Source: Lysobacter sp. CFH 32150 | GTDB lineage: Bacteria; Pseudomonadota; Gammaproteobacteria; Xanthomonadales; Xanthomonadaceae | Length of the DNA stretch: 64,000 bases | Direction of reading: 5' to 3' | Assembly: GCF_022758295.1 (NCBI RefSeq) | Contig: NZ_JALDWJ010000004.1 | Location: 62,001 to 126,000 of the forward strand | Shown: piece after piece, positions 1 to 8,610 of the stretch | Position numbering within the stretch: position 1 is the first letter of the stretch | Layout of the letters: every line of letters starts with the position of its first letter | Position numbers and translations under genes: made by a program | Notes under the pieces: model-generated | Database searches by the model: none | The model's input: the letters and a program-made list of their open reading frames with translations, nothing else | What the model was told of the DNA's origin: nothing

Positions 1-1
1 G

Positions 2-652
2 TTCTGGCCCGACGCGCCGCCGCAGTCGGCGCACATCCTGATGGTGATCGGCAACACCCGGGACGAGACCCGCGCCTTCCTTGGCAACGATCCGGCCAAC
101 TTCGCATTGACTTGGGAGCAGTTGTCAGATCGGTTGCGTACCCAGCAATACATCGACATCGATCCGGCCGTCGTCGTTGCCGAATACCGGCGTTTGTATC
201 CCGATTACACGCCCTCCGATGTCTTCTTCGCCGCAACCACGGCGGGACGCTCGTGGCGCGGTGCGATCGAGGAAGCCGAAGCGCGTGCGCGGCAAGGTGC
301 CCCGACCTGGGTCTATCAGTTGGACTGGGGCTCGCCACTCGATGGCGGCAAGTTCGGCGCCATGCACACGCTCGATATTCCGCTGGTGTTCGACAACATC
401 CGCGCGCCGGGTTCGCGCACCGGCGATGGCGCCGACGCGCAGAAACTCGCCGACCTGATGAGCGATGCGTTGATCGCACTGGCCCGGCACGGGAAGCCGA
501 CGCACCGTGGCTTGCCGGCGTGGAAGCCGTATTCGCTGGAGCAGCGCGAGACGATGCTGTTCGATGTCGAACCGCGCCTCGCGAACGATCCGCGTGGCGG
601 CGAGCGCCGGCTCTACCAGCGCGCGCCGTTCATCCAGCGCGGTACGTTCTGA
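2..652 (+). CDS. Carboxylesterase type B, C-terminal part (5' end outside window)
   Basis: The reading frame is open from base 2, so the gene starts before the window; about 216 residues are visible. They match the C-terminal third of carboxylesterase/para-nitrobenzyl esterase type B enzymes: 'GAPTWVYQLDWGSPLDGGK', then 'GAMHTLDIPLVFDN', where the His is the expected catalytic base, and a tail 'AWKPYSLEQRETMLFD' typical of the family. The nucleophile Ser and the oxyanion hole would lie upstream. It hydrolyses carboxylic esters. Beside a pectin-degrading block it could de-esterify plant cell wall material, but this is inferred from context only. It converges on the acetylesterase gene, with 15 bases between the two stops. 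Confidence 0.85.
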   Translation, partial: FWPDAPPQSAHILMVIGNTRDETRAFLGNDPANFALTWEQLSDRLRTQQYIDIDPAVVVAEYRRLYPDYTPSDVFFAATTAGRSWRGAIEEAEARARQGAPTWVYQLDWGSPLDGGKFGAMHTLDIPLVFDNIRAPGSRTGDGADAQKLADLMSDALIALARHGKPTHRGLPAWKPYSLEQRETMLFDVEPRLANDPRGGERRLYQRAPFIQRGTF

Positions 653-667
653 CGCACATGACCCGCT

Positions 668-1459
668 TCATTTCGGCGGCATGCCACCCGCTTCCGGTTG
701 CAACGCCGCGCTGAGCGGCAGATCGAGCTGGCGCAAACCGTCCGCTACGGCCTCGGCCATCCGCTGCGCGCCGATCGGTGAGAAGTGGGTGTTGTCCTCG
801 AGCCCGGCGGGATAGTTTGGATGTTCGCCTGGCGCCAGCCACAGGAACATCGGTTTCGATCCGTCATCGCCAGCCGTGCGCAGGATGGTTTCGCTCCGCG
901 CCAGCAGGTCGATCAGCGCGACGTTCTGCTCTCTCGCGATCGCACGCACGATCTGTGGATACTCGCCGTGGCTGGGCAGCAATTGTCCGTCATCGAACTT
1001 GCGTCGTGCCACCGGCGTCAACAGGATTGGCGTGGCCTTGCGCGCATGGACATCGGCGACGAAGCGTTCGAGGTTGCGGCGATAGTCCGCGGGCGGCGTG
1101 TAGCGATCTTTCTTCTGCACCGACCCATCGTTGTGTCCGAACTGGATGAACACGTAGTCGCCAGGGCGGATGTAATCGATCAACGCCTGCCAGCGCCCTT
1201 CTTCGATGAACGTCCGCGTGCTGCGACCGTTGCGCGCGCGGTTGTCGACGACCACCTTGCCCGGCAGGAACTGCACGCCGAGGTACTCGCCCCAGCCTGT
1301 TTCAGGACGTTTGCTCGCGAGCTTCTCGGCGATCGTCGAATCGCCGGCGAGGAACAGCGTGACGGGTTGTTCCGCAACGTCTGCCGGCGGCGACACCGGT
1401 GATTCGGCGCGCGCCGCCAGCGACAGGAACAGGCAGGCGATCGTGATCAGTTTGTGCAT
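668..1459 (-). CDS. Rhamnogalacturonan acetylesterase (SGNH hydrolase)
   Basis: This is a 263-residue protein with a signal peptide (MHKLITIACLFLSLAARA), so it acts in the periplasm or outside. It shows the SGNH/GDSL blocks: 'LFLAGDSTIAEK' with the nucleophile Ser, 'NRARNGRSTRTF', 'IQFGHNDGS' and the C-terminal 'DNTHFSPIGA' carrying the catalytic Asp and His. The AGDSTIA form and the spacing fit CE12-type rhamnogalacturonan acetylesterases, which remove acetyl groups from pectin backbones. Its start lies 4 bases after the pectate lyase stop, so the two are co-transcribed. The assignment to the family is firm; the exact substrate is inferred from family and neighbours. Confidence 0.88.
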   Translation of the reverse strand: MHKLITIACLFLSLAARAESPVSPPADVAEQPVTLFLAGDSTIAEKLASKRPETGWGEYLGVQFLPGKVVVDNRARNGRSTRTFIEEGRWQALIDYIRPGDYVFIQFGHNDGSVQKKDRYTPPADYRRNLERFVADVHARKATPILLTPVARRKFDDGQLLPSHGEYPQIVRAIAREQNVALIDLLARSETILRTAGDDGSKPMFLWLAPGEHPNYPAGLEDNTHFSPIGAQRMAEAVADGLRQLDLPLSAALQPEAGGMPPK

Positions 1460-1463
1460 GGAA

Positions 1464-2813
1464 TCACTTGAAAGGTCCAGCCCCTTGGATCACCGATGTC
1501 GGCACGGCGCCGGTCGGCTCGATCGGCCCGTGCAACGACGGCGTCCATTCGACACTGTCGATCAGGCTGCCGCCGCTGGTCTCATTGAACGCGGCCACCA
1601 CGTCGACCGCACTGGCGGCGGAGACGCCATTGAGCAGGGTGCCGGTCGCGAAGATCCGCTGGCCGTTGATGCGATCGATCAAGAAGTCCGGTGTGACCGC
1701 ATCGCTGACCCGGAAGTGATTGTTCTCGGCGTAGATCTGCGACTCGATGCCCACGCCCCAGCTGTAGCCGTAATGCGGAGCTGCTTCGTCGCTGATCTTG
1801 TAGTGGTTGTTGTAGACATGCACCTGGCCGTAGCGCACGCGCGGCACGCGCTGGCCGAGGTCGGCGAACAGGTTGTGGTGCATCGTGATGCGCAGCTTGC
1901 CGCGATCGGCAATCGCACTGTCGGAGGAACCAAACAGTATCGCCTTGTCGTGGTGGTTCAGGTGGTTCCAGGACAGCGTCACCAGATCGGATTCGTTGGT
2001 CACGTCGATCAGGCCGTCGTGCATCTGGTACAGCTTGCCAAAGTAGACCGGCAAGTTGGCATCAGCGGTGACGACATCTTCGAACCGGTTGTGGTCGATC
2101 CAGACGTGGGTGGAATTGCGCACCGAGATCGCGTCGTACTGCGCATTCCAGTTACCCGCTGCGCCGTCGGTCGGCGACCACTGCGGAAAACAATCGTAGG
2201 TATCCTCGAAACTCAGGTTGCGGATGATCACGTTCATCGGCTGGCTGCCGCTCGTGCTGCCCGGGCGCACGTCGAACCAGGCGCCGCGCAATCCGGCACC
2301 ACGACCGACGCCGACAATCGTGGTGTTGGCCGGAATGCGGATGCGCACGCGCGCCTGCTGCGCGGCGACCGAAGCGACGCGTGCGCGCTCGAGCGGACCG
2401 CTGGGATTGGCCCGACCCCAAATGGCCGGGTCGTAGGCGGCGAGAAACGCCTCCAGCGAATAGACAATCCCGGTCTGCGGATCAGGGCGTGCGTAATCGA
2501 CGCAGGACAGCGCTGCGCCGTCGGCACCGACGTTGGCATCGATCACGCCCTCGATGCGGATGATCTTCGGCGTCGCATCCGGAAAGGCGAGCGCGGCCAC
2601 CAGCGCGTTACGGTCGTGCACGGTGTGGACGCGACTGGGATCGGCGGACGCGCCGCCGGTGGTCCCCTGCGGCAGCGCCGCGGTCGGCAAGGAGGCCCAG
2701 CCATCGCCGGCAGGCAAAGTGTCACGGTCCAGATCGGGAAGCGTCCCCGCGTGTGCGGTCGCCATCAACGTGGCCAGTACGAAGGCGACCAGCAAGGGCT
2801 TCGGATTGCTCAT
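1464..2813 (-). CDS. Secreted pectate lyase, PL1-type parallel beta-helix
   Basis: The start at 2813 was chosen because a good ribosome site (AGGAGC, 2821-2826) precedes it and a signal peptide follows (MSNPKPLLVAFVLATLMATAHA). An upstream in-frame ATG at 2906 lacks such a site. The mature protein of about 425 residues shows PL1 features: 'NTTIVGVGRGAGLRG', 'NVIIRNLSFED', the Ca-binding 'HVWIDHNRFED' and 'HDGLIDVTNESDLVTLSWN', followed by 'GQRVPRVRYGQVHVYNNHY' with the catalytic Arg region. It cleaves de-esterified polygalacturonan by beta-elimination, giving 4,5-unsaturated oligomers. It forms an operon with the acetylesterase downstream. The products feed the KDG route represented by the kinase at 6044. 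Confidence 0.93.
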   Translation of the reverse strand: MSNPKPLLVAFVLATLMATAHAGTLPDLDRDTLPAGDGWASLPTAALPQGTTGGASADPSRVHTVHDRNALVAALAFPDATPKIIRIEGVIDANVGADGAALSCVDYARPDPQTGIVYSLEAFLAAYDPAIWGRANPSGPLERARVASVAAQQARVRIRIPANTTIVGVGRGAGLRGAWFDVRPGSTSGSQPMNVIIRNLSFEDTYDCFPQWSPTDGAAGNWNAQYDAISVRNSTHVWIDHNRFEDVVTADANLPVYFGKLYQMHDGLIDVTNESDLVTLSWNHLNHHDKAILFGSSDSAIADRGKLRITMHHNLFADLGQRVPRVRYGQVHVYNNHYKISDEAAPHYGYSWGVGIESQIYAENNHFRVSDAVTPDFLIDRINGQRIFATGTLLNGVSAASAVDVVAAFNETSGGSLIDSVEWTPSLHGPIEPTGAVPTSVIQGAGPFK

Positions 2814-3036
2814 CGGTATCGCTCCTGAAGTGATCGCGCTGGGCTGATGCCGCGTACGAACGACGAGCGCGATGGGTGTCGAGGCGGCAACGGCATGCGC
2901 TTGCAAGCGACCGCGTGACGGGTGAAGTGAAGGGGGTGCTCACTCCGGTCCGGCACGCGGCCATGAAACGGTGCGTTATCGGTGTTGCGACCAGCTTTAG
3001 GACGGCCTTCGACCGTCCCCTTGTGGCTGGCCGCAA
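2814..3036. other. Intergenic region between TonB receptor and pectate lyase
   Basis: These 223 bases hold no gene that I can support. They contain a perfect 12-base palindrome CGCTTGCAAGCG at 2898-2909, placed where an operator for the pectate lyase operon could lie. A 6-bp stem (GGACGG/CCGTCC, about 3000-3017) just after the receptor stop could be a weak terminator. Neither has direct support beyond symmetry and position. Confidence 0.4.
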
Positions 3037-5868
3037 TCAGAACTTGAAACGCGCTCCGACCAGGTACTGCCGCCCGCTGTGCGTGTAGCTCTCGACGCGC
3101 TGCGCGACCGAATCGTTCCAGGTGCTCGCCCATTCGTTGGTCAGGTTCAGGCCTTCCAGCGTGAGCTCCCAATGGTCATTGAGCTTCCACGACAACGACG
3201 CGTCGATGTTGGTGGTGCCATGCGTTCCCTGTACGTCGTTGCCGACGTCGGCGGCCGGCACCGCGGTCAGGTAGTCGTCGCGCTTGGCGGCACTGACGCG
3301 GCCCGAGAAGCGATTGCCGTCGTAGTACAAGGTTGCGCCGTAGGCGTTGCGCGACAGTCCGGTCAGGTCGGTCTTCAGCGACAAGCTGCCGGTGTTGTTC
3401 ATGTACTGGATCTTCGAGTCGACGTAGGTGTAGTTGAACTGCACGCCGAGGTTGCTCCAGTTGCCCGGCAGGAAACTGAAGGGTTGCTGGTAGTTCAACT
3501 CCACGCCTTTCAGCGGCCCGCCTGGCGTGTTGAGCGGGATGGTGAAGGTGAATTCGTCCTCCGGTCCTGCGCCGGTGCCAGCGAGCAGGCTCACGGGCAA
3601 TCCGCTGGTGCTGTATGGACGCGTTTCACGCGCGTTCTGCACGAAGCTTTCGATGTCCTTGTAGAAGAATCCCAATCCGAGCAATGCGCCTTCCTGGAAG
3701 TACCACTCGAAACTGAGGTCGCCCGTGGTCGCGCGGAACGGATCGAGGTTCGGATTGCCGCCGGTGACGGTACGTGCGCCGCCAGCGACGTTCACCGTCA
3801 CGCCCGGCGTGAGGAAGCCCAGGCCCGGGCGCGCCATTACCTTGGCGCCGGCGAGGCGGATCAGGAAGTCCGGCGTGATCTCGGCGACGAGGTTGAACGA
3901 TGGCAGGGTGTCGGTGTATTCGCGCTCCACCGTGGTCCGCACCGGCGTACCGCTGACGGTGGCGAAGCCGGTGGAGGTCTGCTTGGTCTTGACGTAGCGC
4001 ACACCGAAGTTGCCCGACAGCGGGATGCTGCCGAGATCCATGTCGAATTCGCCCTGGATGTAGACGCCGTTGTCCTTCTCCTCGACGCTGCGTGTGTTCA
4101 CCGGCCGGTCGGAGACGGCGAAGATGCCCGTGTTGCCATTGACGTTGAATTCGTTCACGAACTTCTGGTAGTCCGGAACGACCCAGGTCGAATTGCCGGG
4201 TGCATTGATGCCATAGAGGCTGGCCAGGACCACCCAGCTCGCTGGCACGGTAGTGGTTCCGTCGGAGAACGTCGGCACGACCAGTTCAGACGGGCGCCGC
4301 CATTCGTTCGAATCAAACACATACTTCTTCGACAGCACGCCGCCTTTCAGGCGGAAGCCCGGGCTGATGCCCCAGTCGAAATCCAGTTGCGCGTTGTCGA
4401 AGGTATTCACCACGCGCGATGGCCGCACGCGCACCTCGGCCAGCGTCCAGCCAGTTGGATCGGTGGGGCTGACGCCGTAGCTGATCACCGGCAAGCGGCT
4501 GTTGCCGCGGTAATCCCAGCTGTAACCATCGACATTGAGCTTGTCCATGATGATCGTGGTTTCGATTGGCTTGTCGAAGTCGGACTTGGAGCGTCCGACC
4601 AGGCCACTCATCGAGAAGTCATCGCTGAACTTATGGTCGAACGAAAGGCCGACCTGGGTGAACGTGGTGGTCGCCTTGTCGAAGCGCGATTCCGAGCGCA
4701 CATCGACGTTGTCGAACAAGCCGTAGACGAGATTGTTGTTGCCGTCGATCTCGCCGTCGATCACCACCGTCTGCGGCTTGCCGCCTTGCGAGGCACCGCG
4801 GCTGAAGGAAATCGCCTCGATGTAGTCCTCGGTGCGGTTGGCCTTGAACTTCGCGTACAGCGCGTCGAGGCTGACCTCGGTGCGGTCACTCGGCGCGAAC
4901 TGCAGCGAGGTCGTGATGCCGAGTCGCTTCTGGTCGTGCTCCTGCAGGATGTAGCGCGGGAAGCGCGGATGCATGGTGCTCGCCAGTCTTGCGGCCGCGA
5001 ACGGCGAACTCGGGTCGAAGTTGCCGTTGCTGGTGCCCTGCGCCCAACGTCCGCTGCCCGCACCCTCTTCGACCGTCGTGCGATCCGTGTAGGCCACGGA
5101 GAACAGCGCGCCGAAGCGTTGGTCAGCCCAGGTATTGCTGATCAGCATGGAACCGCGCGGCTTGGCGTCGTCGGATAGATCGCTGTAGCCCATCTGGCCC
5201 GAAGCGCTGAAGGTGAAACCCTCATAGTCGAACGGGCGTGCGGTACGCAGGTCGACCGTCGCGCCGAGCGACCCTTCCTCGACCTCCGGCGATGCGGTCT
5301 TGCGCACGAGCATCTGGCTGAACAGTTCGGAGGCGAAGGTGTTGAAATCGAAGCTGCGGCCGCGATTGACGCCGCCGGAGCCATCGGTCGCACCGATCGT
5401 GGCCAGTGCCTCCATGCCGTTGATGCGCACGCGGGTGAAGTCCGCGTTCAAGCCGCGCACCGAGATCTGGCGGCCTTCGCCCGCGTCGCGCATGACGGTC
5501 ACGCCGGGCACGCGCTGCAGCGATTCGGCCAAGTTCAGGTCGGGGAATTTGCCGACGTCATCAGCGACGATGGCGTCGACCACGCCTTTTTCGGTGCGCT
5601 TGATGTCTAGCGCCTTCTCCAGGCTGATGCGGTAACTCCCCGTTACCACCACGCTGTCCAGTTCCGTGCCCCGGTCCTGCGCTGGCGTCGCGGTTTGCGC
5701 GGGCACCGCTTGCGCGGCCGCGGGGTCGTTCCCTTGCGCCGGGGCATCGGTCGTGGCTTCGGTCGCCTGTTGCGCCAACACCGCGCCTGGTTGCATCTGC
5801 AGCGCCAGCCCGATCGCGAGCGCAAGTAAGGTAACCGGTGTCTTTTTTGCTTGGAAAGCCGTTTGCAT
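3037..5868 (-). CDS. TonB-dependent outer-membrane receptor, probably for pectin oligosaccharides
   Basis: The start at 5868 follows GGAGGGG and opens a signal peptide ending near AVLAQQ; an in-frame ATG at 5961 is less likely. The protein has 943 residues. A plug domain (about 90-230) contains 'AESLQRVPGVTVMRDAGEG' and 'QISVRGLNADFTRVRING'. A 22-strand-type barrel follows and ends with the outer-membrane signature '...VGARFKF' (terminal Phe). The protein resembles the large carbohydrate TonB receptors of Xanthomonas-type bacteria (TIGR01782 group). It would import oligosaccharides across the outer membrane with TonB-ExbBD energy. Its substrate is inferred from the lyase and acetylesterase genes downstream and the divergent KDG kinase. 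Confidence 0.92.
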   Translation of the reverse strand: MQTAFQAKKTPVTLLALAIGLALQMQPGAVLAQQATEATTDAPAQGNDPAAAQAVPAQTATPAQDRGTELDSVVVTGSYRISLEKALDIKRTEKGVVDAIVADDVGKFPDLNLAESLQRVPGVTVMRDAGEGRQISVRGLNADFTRVRINGMEALATIGATDGSGGVNRGRSFDFNTFASELFSQMLVRKTASPEVEEGSLGATVDLRTARPFDYEGFTFSASGQMGYSDLSDDAKPRGSMLISNTWADQRFGALFSVAYTDRTTVEEGAGSGRWAQGTSNGNFDPSSPFAAARLASTMHPRFPRYILQEHDQKRLGITTSLQFAPSDRTEVSLDALYAKFKANRTEDYIEAISFSRGASQGGKPQTVVIDGEIDGNNNLVYGLFDNVDVRSESRFDKATTTFTQVGLSFDHKFSDDFSMSGLVGRSKSDFDKPIETTIIMDKLNVDGYSWDYRGNSRLPVISYGVSPTDPTGWTLAEVRVRPSRVVNTFDNAQLDFDWGISPGFRLKGGVLSKKYVFDSNEWRRPSELVVPTFSDGTTTVPASWVVLASLYGINAPGNSTWVVPDYQKFVNEFNVNGNTGIFAVSDRPVNTRSVEEKDNGVYIQGEFDMDLGSIPLSGNFGVRYVKTKQTSTGFATVSGTPVRTTVEREYTDTLPSFNLVAEITPDFLIRLAGAKVMARPGLGFLTPGVTVNVAGGARTVTGGNPNLDPFRATTGDLSFEWYFQEGALLGLGFFYKDIESFVQNARETRPYSTSGLPVSLLAGTGAGPEDEFTFTIPLNTPGGPLKGVELNYQQPFSFLPGNWSNLGVQFNYTYVDSKIQYMNNTGSLSLKTDLTGLSRNAYGATLYYDGNRFSGRVSAAKRDDYLTAVPAADVGNDVQGTHGTTNIDASLSWKLNDHWELTLEGLNLTNEWASTWNDSVAQRVESYTHSGRQYLVGARFKF

Positions 5869-6043
5869 GATCCCCTCCCAGGGAAGTCGATGCCGCCTTT
5901 GCAGCGGTTCTTGACTGGCTAATGGCGCTTGGTATGGTGTCTGGGCAAGCAAAAATGACACCGCTGGTCAAAACCCTAGCAAAAGGTTTCCGTCTAGGCA
6001 TGCTGCGGTGCGGAAAAACCACCAACCGGGCGCTGGAGAGGAC
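5869..6043. promoter_or_regulatory. Divergent control region of receptor and KDG kinase
   Basis: The 175 bases between the divergent genes contain a plus-strand promoter-like pair TTGACT (5911-5916) and TATGGT (5933-5938), 16 bases apart. They also hold an interrupted dyad TGAC-N7-GTCA (5956-5970) and the inverted repeat CCTAG (5975-5979)/CTAGG (5994-5998). A LacI- or similar-type repressor could act here on both directions. This is inference from symmetry and placement; no regulator gene is adjacent. Confidence 0.4.
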
Positions 6044-7063
6044 ATGCCGAAAAGGATCGTATGTTTCGGGGAACTGTTGCTGCGCCTGGGCTCCCCCGGC
6101 CGGGAGCGGCTGTTGCAGACCCCCCGCCTGGAGGTCCATGTGGGCGGGGCCGAGGCCAATGTCGCCATCGCCCTGGCGCGACTCGGCCACGACGCTGCCC
6201 TGGTCAGCGTGGTCCCGGACAGCCCGCTGGGCGCCGCGGCCGTGGGCGAAGTGCGGCGCCACGCGGTCGATGTCGCGCCGGTGCGCACTGGCGCCGGCCG
6301 GCAGGGGCTGTACTTCCTGGCGACAGGCGCGCTGCATCGGCCGAGCGAAGTGCTCTACGACCGCGCTCATTCCGCCTTCGCCCTCGCATCGGCCGACGAT
6401 TACGACTGGCCGACGCTGTTGGCCAACGCCGATGCGCTGCACGTGTCCGGCGTAACGCCCGCGCTCGGCGCTGCATGCGCCGAGGCCACCCTGTGCGCCG
6501 CGCGCGAGGCACGGGCGCGCGGTTTGCGCGTGTCGTTCGATGGCAACTTCCGTCAGAAACTATGGGCGGAGCGACGTAGCGAAGCGCCCGCCGTGCTGCG
6601 CGGAATCATCGCCGAAGCCGACACCGCCCTGGCCGACCACCGCGACATCGCGGTCGCGCTCGAACTGCAGCCAACCGGAACGACGGCTGCAGAGGCCTTC
6701 GCAAATGCAGCGCGCGCGGCGTTCGACGCCTTCCCGAACCTGCAACGGCTGGCCACGACGCTGCGCACCCAGCACAGCGTGGACCACCATGCGTTGACCG
6801 CGTTGATGGCCACGCGCAAGGGCGACCTGATCGCCGCACCGGAATACTCGCTGGCGTCGATCGTGGATCGCATCGGTGCCGGCGACGCTTTCGCGGCGGG
6901 CGTCCTGCATGGCCTGTACACGGGCATGCCCGAGCCGGACGCGCTGCATTTCGGACTGGCGTCCGCCTGCCTCAAGCATTCGCAACCCGGCGACTTCAGC
7001 CTGGCCGATGAGGCCGAGATCGCGGCCCTGGTCGCGCAGCAGGGATTCGATGTGCGGCGCTGA
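6044..7063 (+). CDS. kdgK: 2-dehydro-3-deoxygluconate kinase (PfkB family)
   Basis: The start at 6044 has GGAGAGG just before it and gives MPKRIVCFGELLLRL, the normal beginning of KDG kinases (339 residues). PfkB signatures are visible: 'VHVGGAEANVAIALARLG' near residue 30 and 'DRIGAGDAFAAGVLHGL' near residue 275, with the catalytic Asp in GAGD. The enzyme phosphorylates 2-keto-3-deoxygluconate to KDPG in the cytoplasm, the step that joins pectin and galacturonate breakdown to the Entner-Doudoroff pathway. It is divergent from the receptor-lyase-esterase genes, which supports a shared pectin role. Sugar specificity within PfkB is inferred from the start motif and context. Confidence 0.88.
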   Translation: MPKRIVCFGELLLRLGSPGRERLLQTPRLEVHVGGAEANVAIALARLGHDAALVSVVPDSPLGAAAVGEVRRHAVDVAPVRTGAGRQGLYFLATGALHRPSEVLYDRAHSAFALASADDYDWPTLLANADALHVSGVTPALGAACAEATLCAAREARARGLRVSFDGNFRQKLWAERRSEAPAVLRGIIAEADTALADHRDIAVALELQPTGTTAAEAFANAARAAFDAFPNLQRLATTLRTQHSVDHHALTALMATRKGDLIAAPEYSLASIVDRIGAGDAFAAGVLHGLYTGMPEPDALHFGLASACLKHSQPGDFSLADEAEIAALVAQQGFDVRR

Positions 7064-7334
7064 CGACCTCGCCGGCCGGGTCGGGTTCTGTTCCGCTCCT
7101 GCGCCGGCGACCCGGGCGAACCGCCCCCTCCGAACTGCGACACGCGATGGATTCCGAGCTTCGCCAGGCCTGCCGGGATGCCCCCGCATGGTCACGCGCC
7201 TTGGCTGCTCTGGTATGCTGCGCGCCCCAGAAACCTGGGAAAAGCCCGTGATTCCACGAATCGCGGGTTCTCCTCTCTCACTCAGTACTTGTCGGTCCGG
7301 CACGACCTCGCTCGCGGCCGCACAAAGGTGGAAT
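7064..7334. other. Intergenic region before cytochrome c5
   Basis: There is no gene in these 271 bases. A long inverted repeat TCGCCGGC (7069-7076)/GCCGGCGA (7103-7110) follows the kdgK stop. A 10-bp stem with a CAC loop and one G-T pair lies at 7245-7267. The second is not followed by a T-run, so I read it as leader RNA structure rather than a terminator. Confidence 0.35.
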
Positions 7335-7850
7335 GTGCGTAACTACGACCTCGACTTCCTGAAGAAATTCTCGTTGGTGATCGGCATCCTGGCCGCGATC
7401 ACCGTGATCCTGATCGTGTTCGCAAGCCATTTGCAGGACACCCTGCCGCGCGAACCCGATCCGGTTGCAGTCAAGCGCACCGAAGCGCGCATCGCACCGG
7501 CCGGCGCGGTCTATGCCGGCACCACCGGTGCCGCGGCGCAGGCCGCCGCCGTCGCCGCCGCTGCAGCGGCCGCCGCCTCGCAGGTCGCCTACGGCGGCAC
7601 GCTGGATGGCTCGGTGATTTACAGCAACCTCTGCACCGGCTGCCACACCTCCGGCGCCGGCGGTGCTCCGACGCTGACCGCCGCTGGCATGGGCGCGCGT
7701 ATGGGCCAAGGCAAGGAACTCCTCTACAAGCACGCCATCGAAGGCTTCCAGGGTTCGGCGGGTGTGATGCCCGCCAAGGGCGGCAACCCGGGCCTGACCG
7801 ACGAGCAGGTCAAGGCCACGGTCGACTGGATGCTGGCGAACCTCAAGTAA
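7335..7850 (+). CDS. Membrane-anchored cytochrome c5-type protein
   Basis: The start is the GTG at 7335, behind GGTGGA; it gives a 171-residue protein. A single membrane segment (about residues 10-30, 'FSLVIGILAAITVILIVFA') anchors it. A flexible Ala-rich linker follows, then a small class I c-type domain with the heme motif 'CTGCH' and the distal Met region 'GSAGVMPAKGGNPGL'. This layout is that of cytochrome c5 (CycA/CyoA-like) of xanthomonads and pseudomonads, an electron carrier in the periplasm. The gene is monocistronic, with a clear terminator downstream. Confidence 0.88.
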   Translation: MRNYDLDFLKKFSLVIGILAAITVILIVFASHLQDTLPREPDPVAVKRTEARIAPAGAVYAGTTGAAAQAAAVAAAAAAAASQVAYGGTLDGSVIYSNLCTGCHTSGAGGAPTLTAAGMGARMGQGKELLYKHAIEGFQGSAGVMPAKGGNPGLTDEQVKATVDWMLANLK

Positions 7851-7871
7851 GCGCACTTTTGTCGCTGCACT

Positions 7872-7900
7872 GACGCCGCCTCCGGGCGGCGTCGTTGTTT
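7872..7900 (+). terminator. Rho-independent terminator of the cytochrome gene
   Basis: A perfect 9-bp GC stem GACGCCGCC/GGCGGCGTC (7872-7893) with a TCCG loop is followed by GTTGTTT. It sits 22 bases after the cytochrome stop and before the next promoter. Confidence 0.8.
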
Positions 7901-7926
7901 GCGCCGCTGCCGATGCAGCCTCTCGC

Positions 7927-7938
7927 TATCATGCACGC
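7927..7938 (+). promoter_or_regulatory. Leaderless-type -10 element before the hydrolase
   Basis: TATCAT (7927-7932) ends 6 bases before the ATG at 7939. No ribosome binding sequence is present, so the transcript probably starts at or next to the start codon. Confidence 0.55.
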
Positions 7939-8610
7939 ATGAATACGCCCGCCTTCCCCACCGAGTCCGGTCCGGTGACGCTCGCCGGCCCCGCGGGCCG
8001 GATCGAAGCCGTGGTGGAACTGCCTGCGCCCGCGGAGGCGCGGCCGCTGGTGGCGATCGTCTGCCATCCGCTCTCGACCGACGGCGGCAGCATGCACAAC
8101 AAGGTCGTGACCATGGCCGCGCGCGCGTTGCGCGAAAGCGGCGCGACCACAGTACGTTTCAACTTCCGCAGTGTCGGCGCGTCCGAAGGCGAGTTCGATC
8201 ATGGCGAAGGCGAACCCGACGACCTACGCGCAGTCGCAGCCTGGGTCCGCGCGCAGCGCCCCCATGACACGCTGTGGCTGGCCGGCTTCAGTTTTGGCGC
8301 CTATGTCACGCTGAGTGCGGCGGCGGAGTTGCAGCCCGGATTGCTGCTTTCGATCGCACCGCCAGTCGCCGGCCGCGGCTGGGACTTCACGCAGATCAAG
8401 CACCCCAACTGCCCCTGGCTGGTGATCCAGGGCGAGGCCGACGAGATCGTCGATGCCGAAGCCGTGTACGCCTGGGTCGAACAACTCAAGCCGCCGCCGG
8501 AACTGGTGCGCATGCCCGACACCAGCCACTTCTTCCATCATCGGCTGATGGACCTGCGCGGCGCGATCAAGAGCGGCGTACGTGCCTACCTCCCGCCCGC
8601 GAGCGCATGA
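7939..8610 (+). CDS. Alpha/beta hydrolase of the short dienelactone-hydrolase-like type
   Basis: The 223-residue protein fits COG2945-type hydrolases. It has 'VAIVCHPLSTDGGSMHNKVV' with the HPxxxxGGxMxN block, 'TTVRFNFRSVGASEGEFDHG', the nucleophile elbow 'GFSFGAY' and a C-terminal 'DTSHFFHHRL' with the catalytic His. No signal peptide is present, so it is cytoplasmic. The natural substrate is unknown. Its stop codon overlaps the zapE start (ATGA), so the two are translated together. Expression appears to start from a leaderless-type promoter. Confidence 0.85.
   Translation: MNTPAFPTESGPVTLAGPAGRIEAVVELPAPAEARPLVAIVCHPLSTDGGSMHNKVVTMAARALRESGATTVRFNFRSVGASEGEFDHGEGEPDDLRAVAAWVRAQRPHDTLWLAGFSFGAYVTLSAAAELQPGLLLSIAPPVAGRGWDFTQIKHPNCPWLVIQGEADEIVDAEAVYAWVEQLKPPPELVRMPDTSHFFHHRLMDLRGAIKSGVRAYLPPASA

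Noticed and set aside
3079-5178. 699-codon plus-strand frame opposite the TonB receptor
   Set aside because: It has Arg/Val-rich composition with no domain and no ribosome site. It is a mirror of the high third-position GC of the receptor gene.
7245-7267. Hairpin before the cytochrome gene as a terminator
   Set aside because: A 10-bp stem exists, but no T-run follows, and kdgK ends 180 bases before it.
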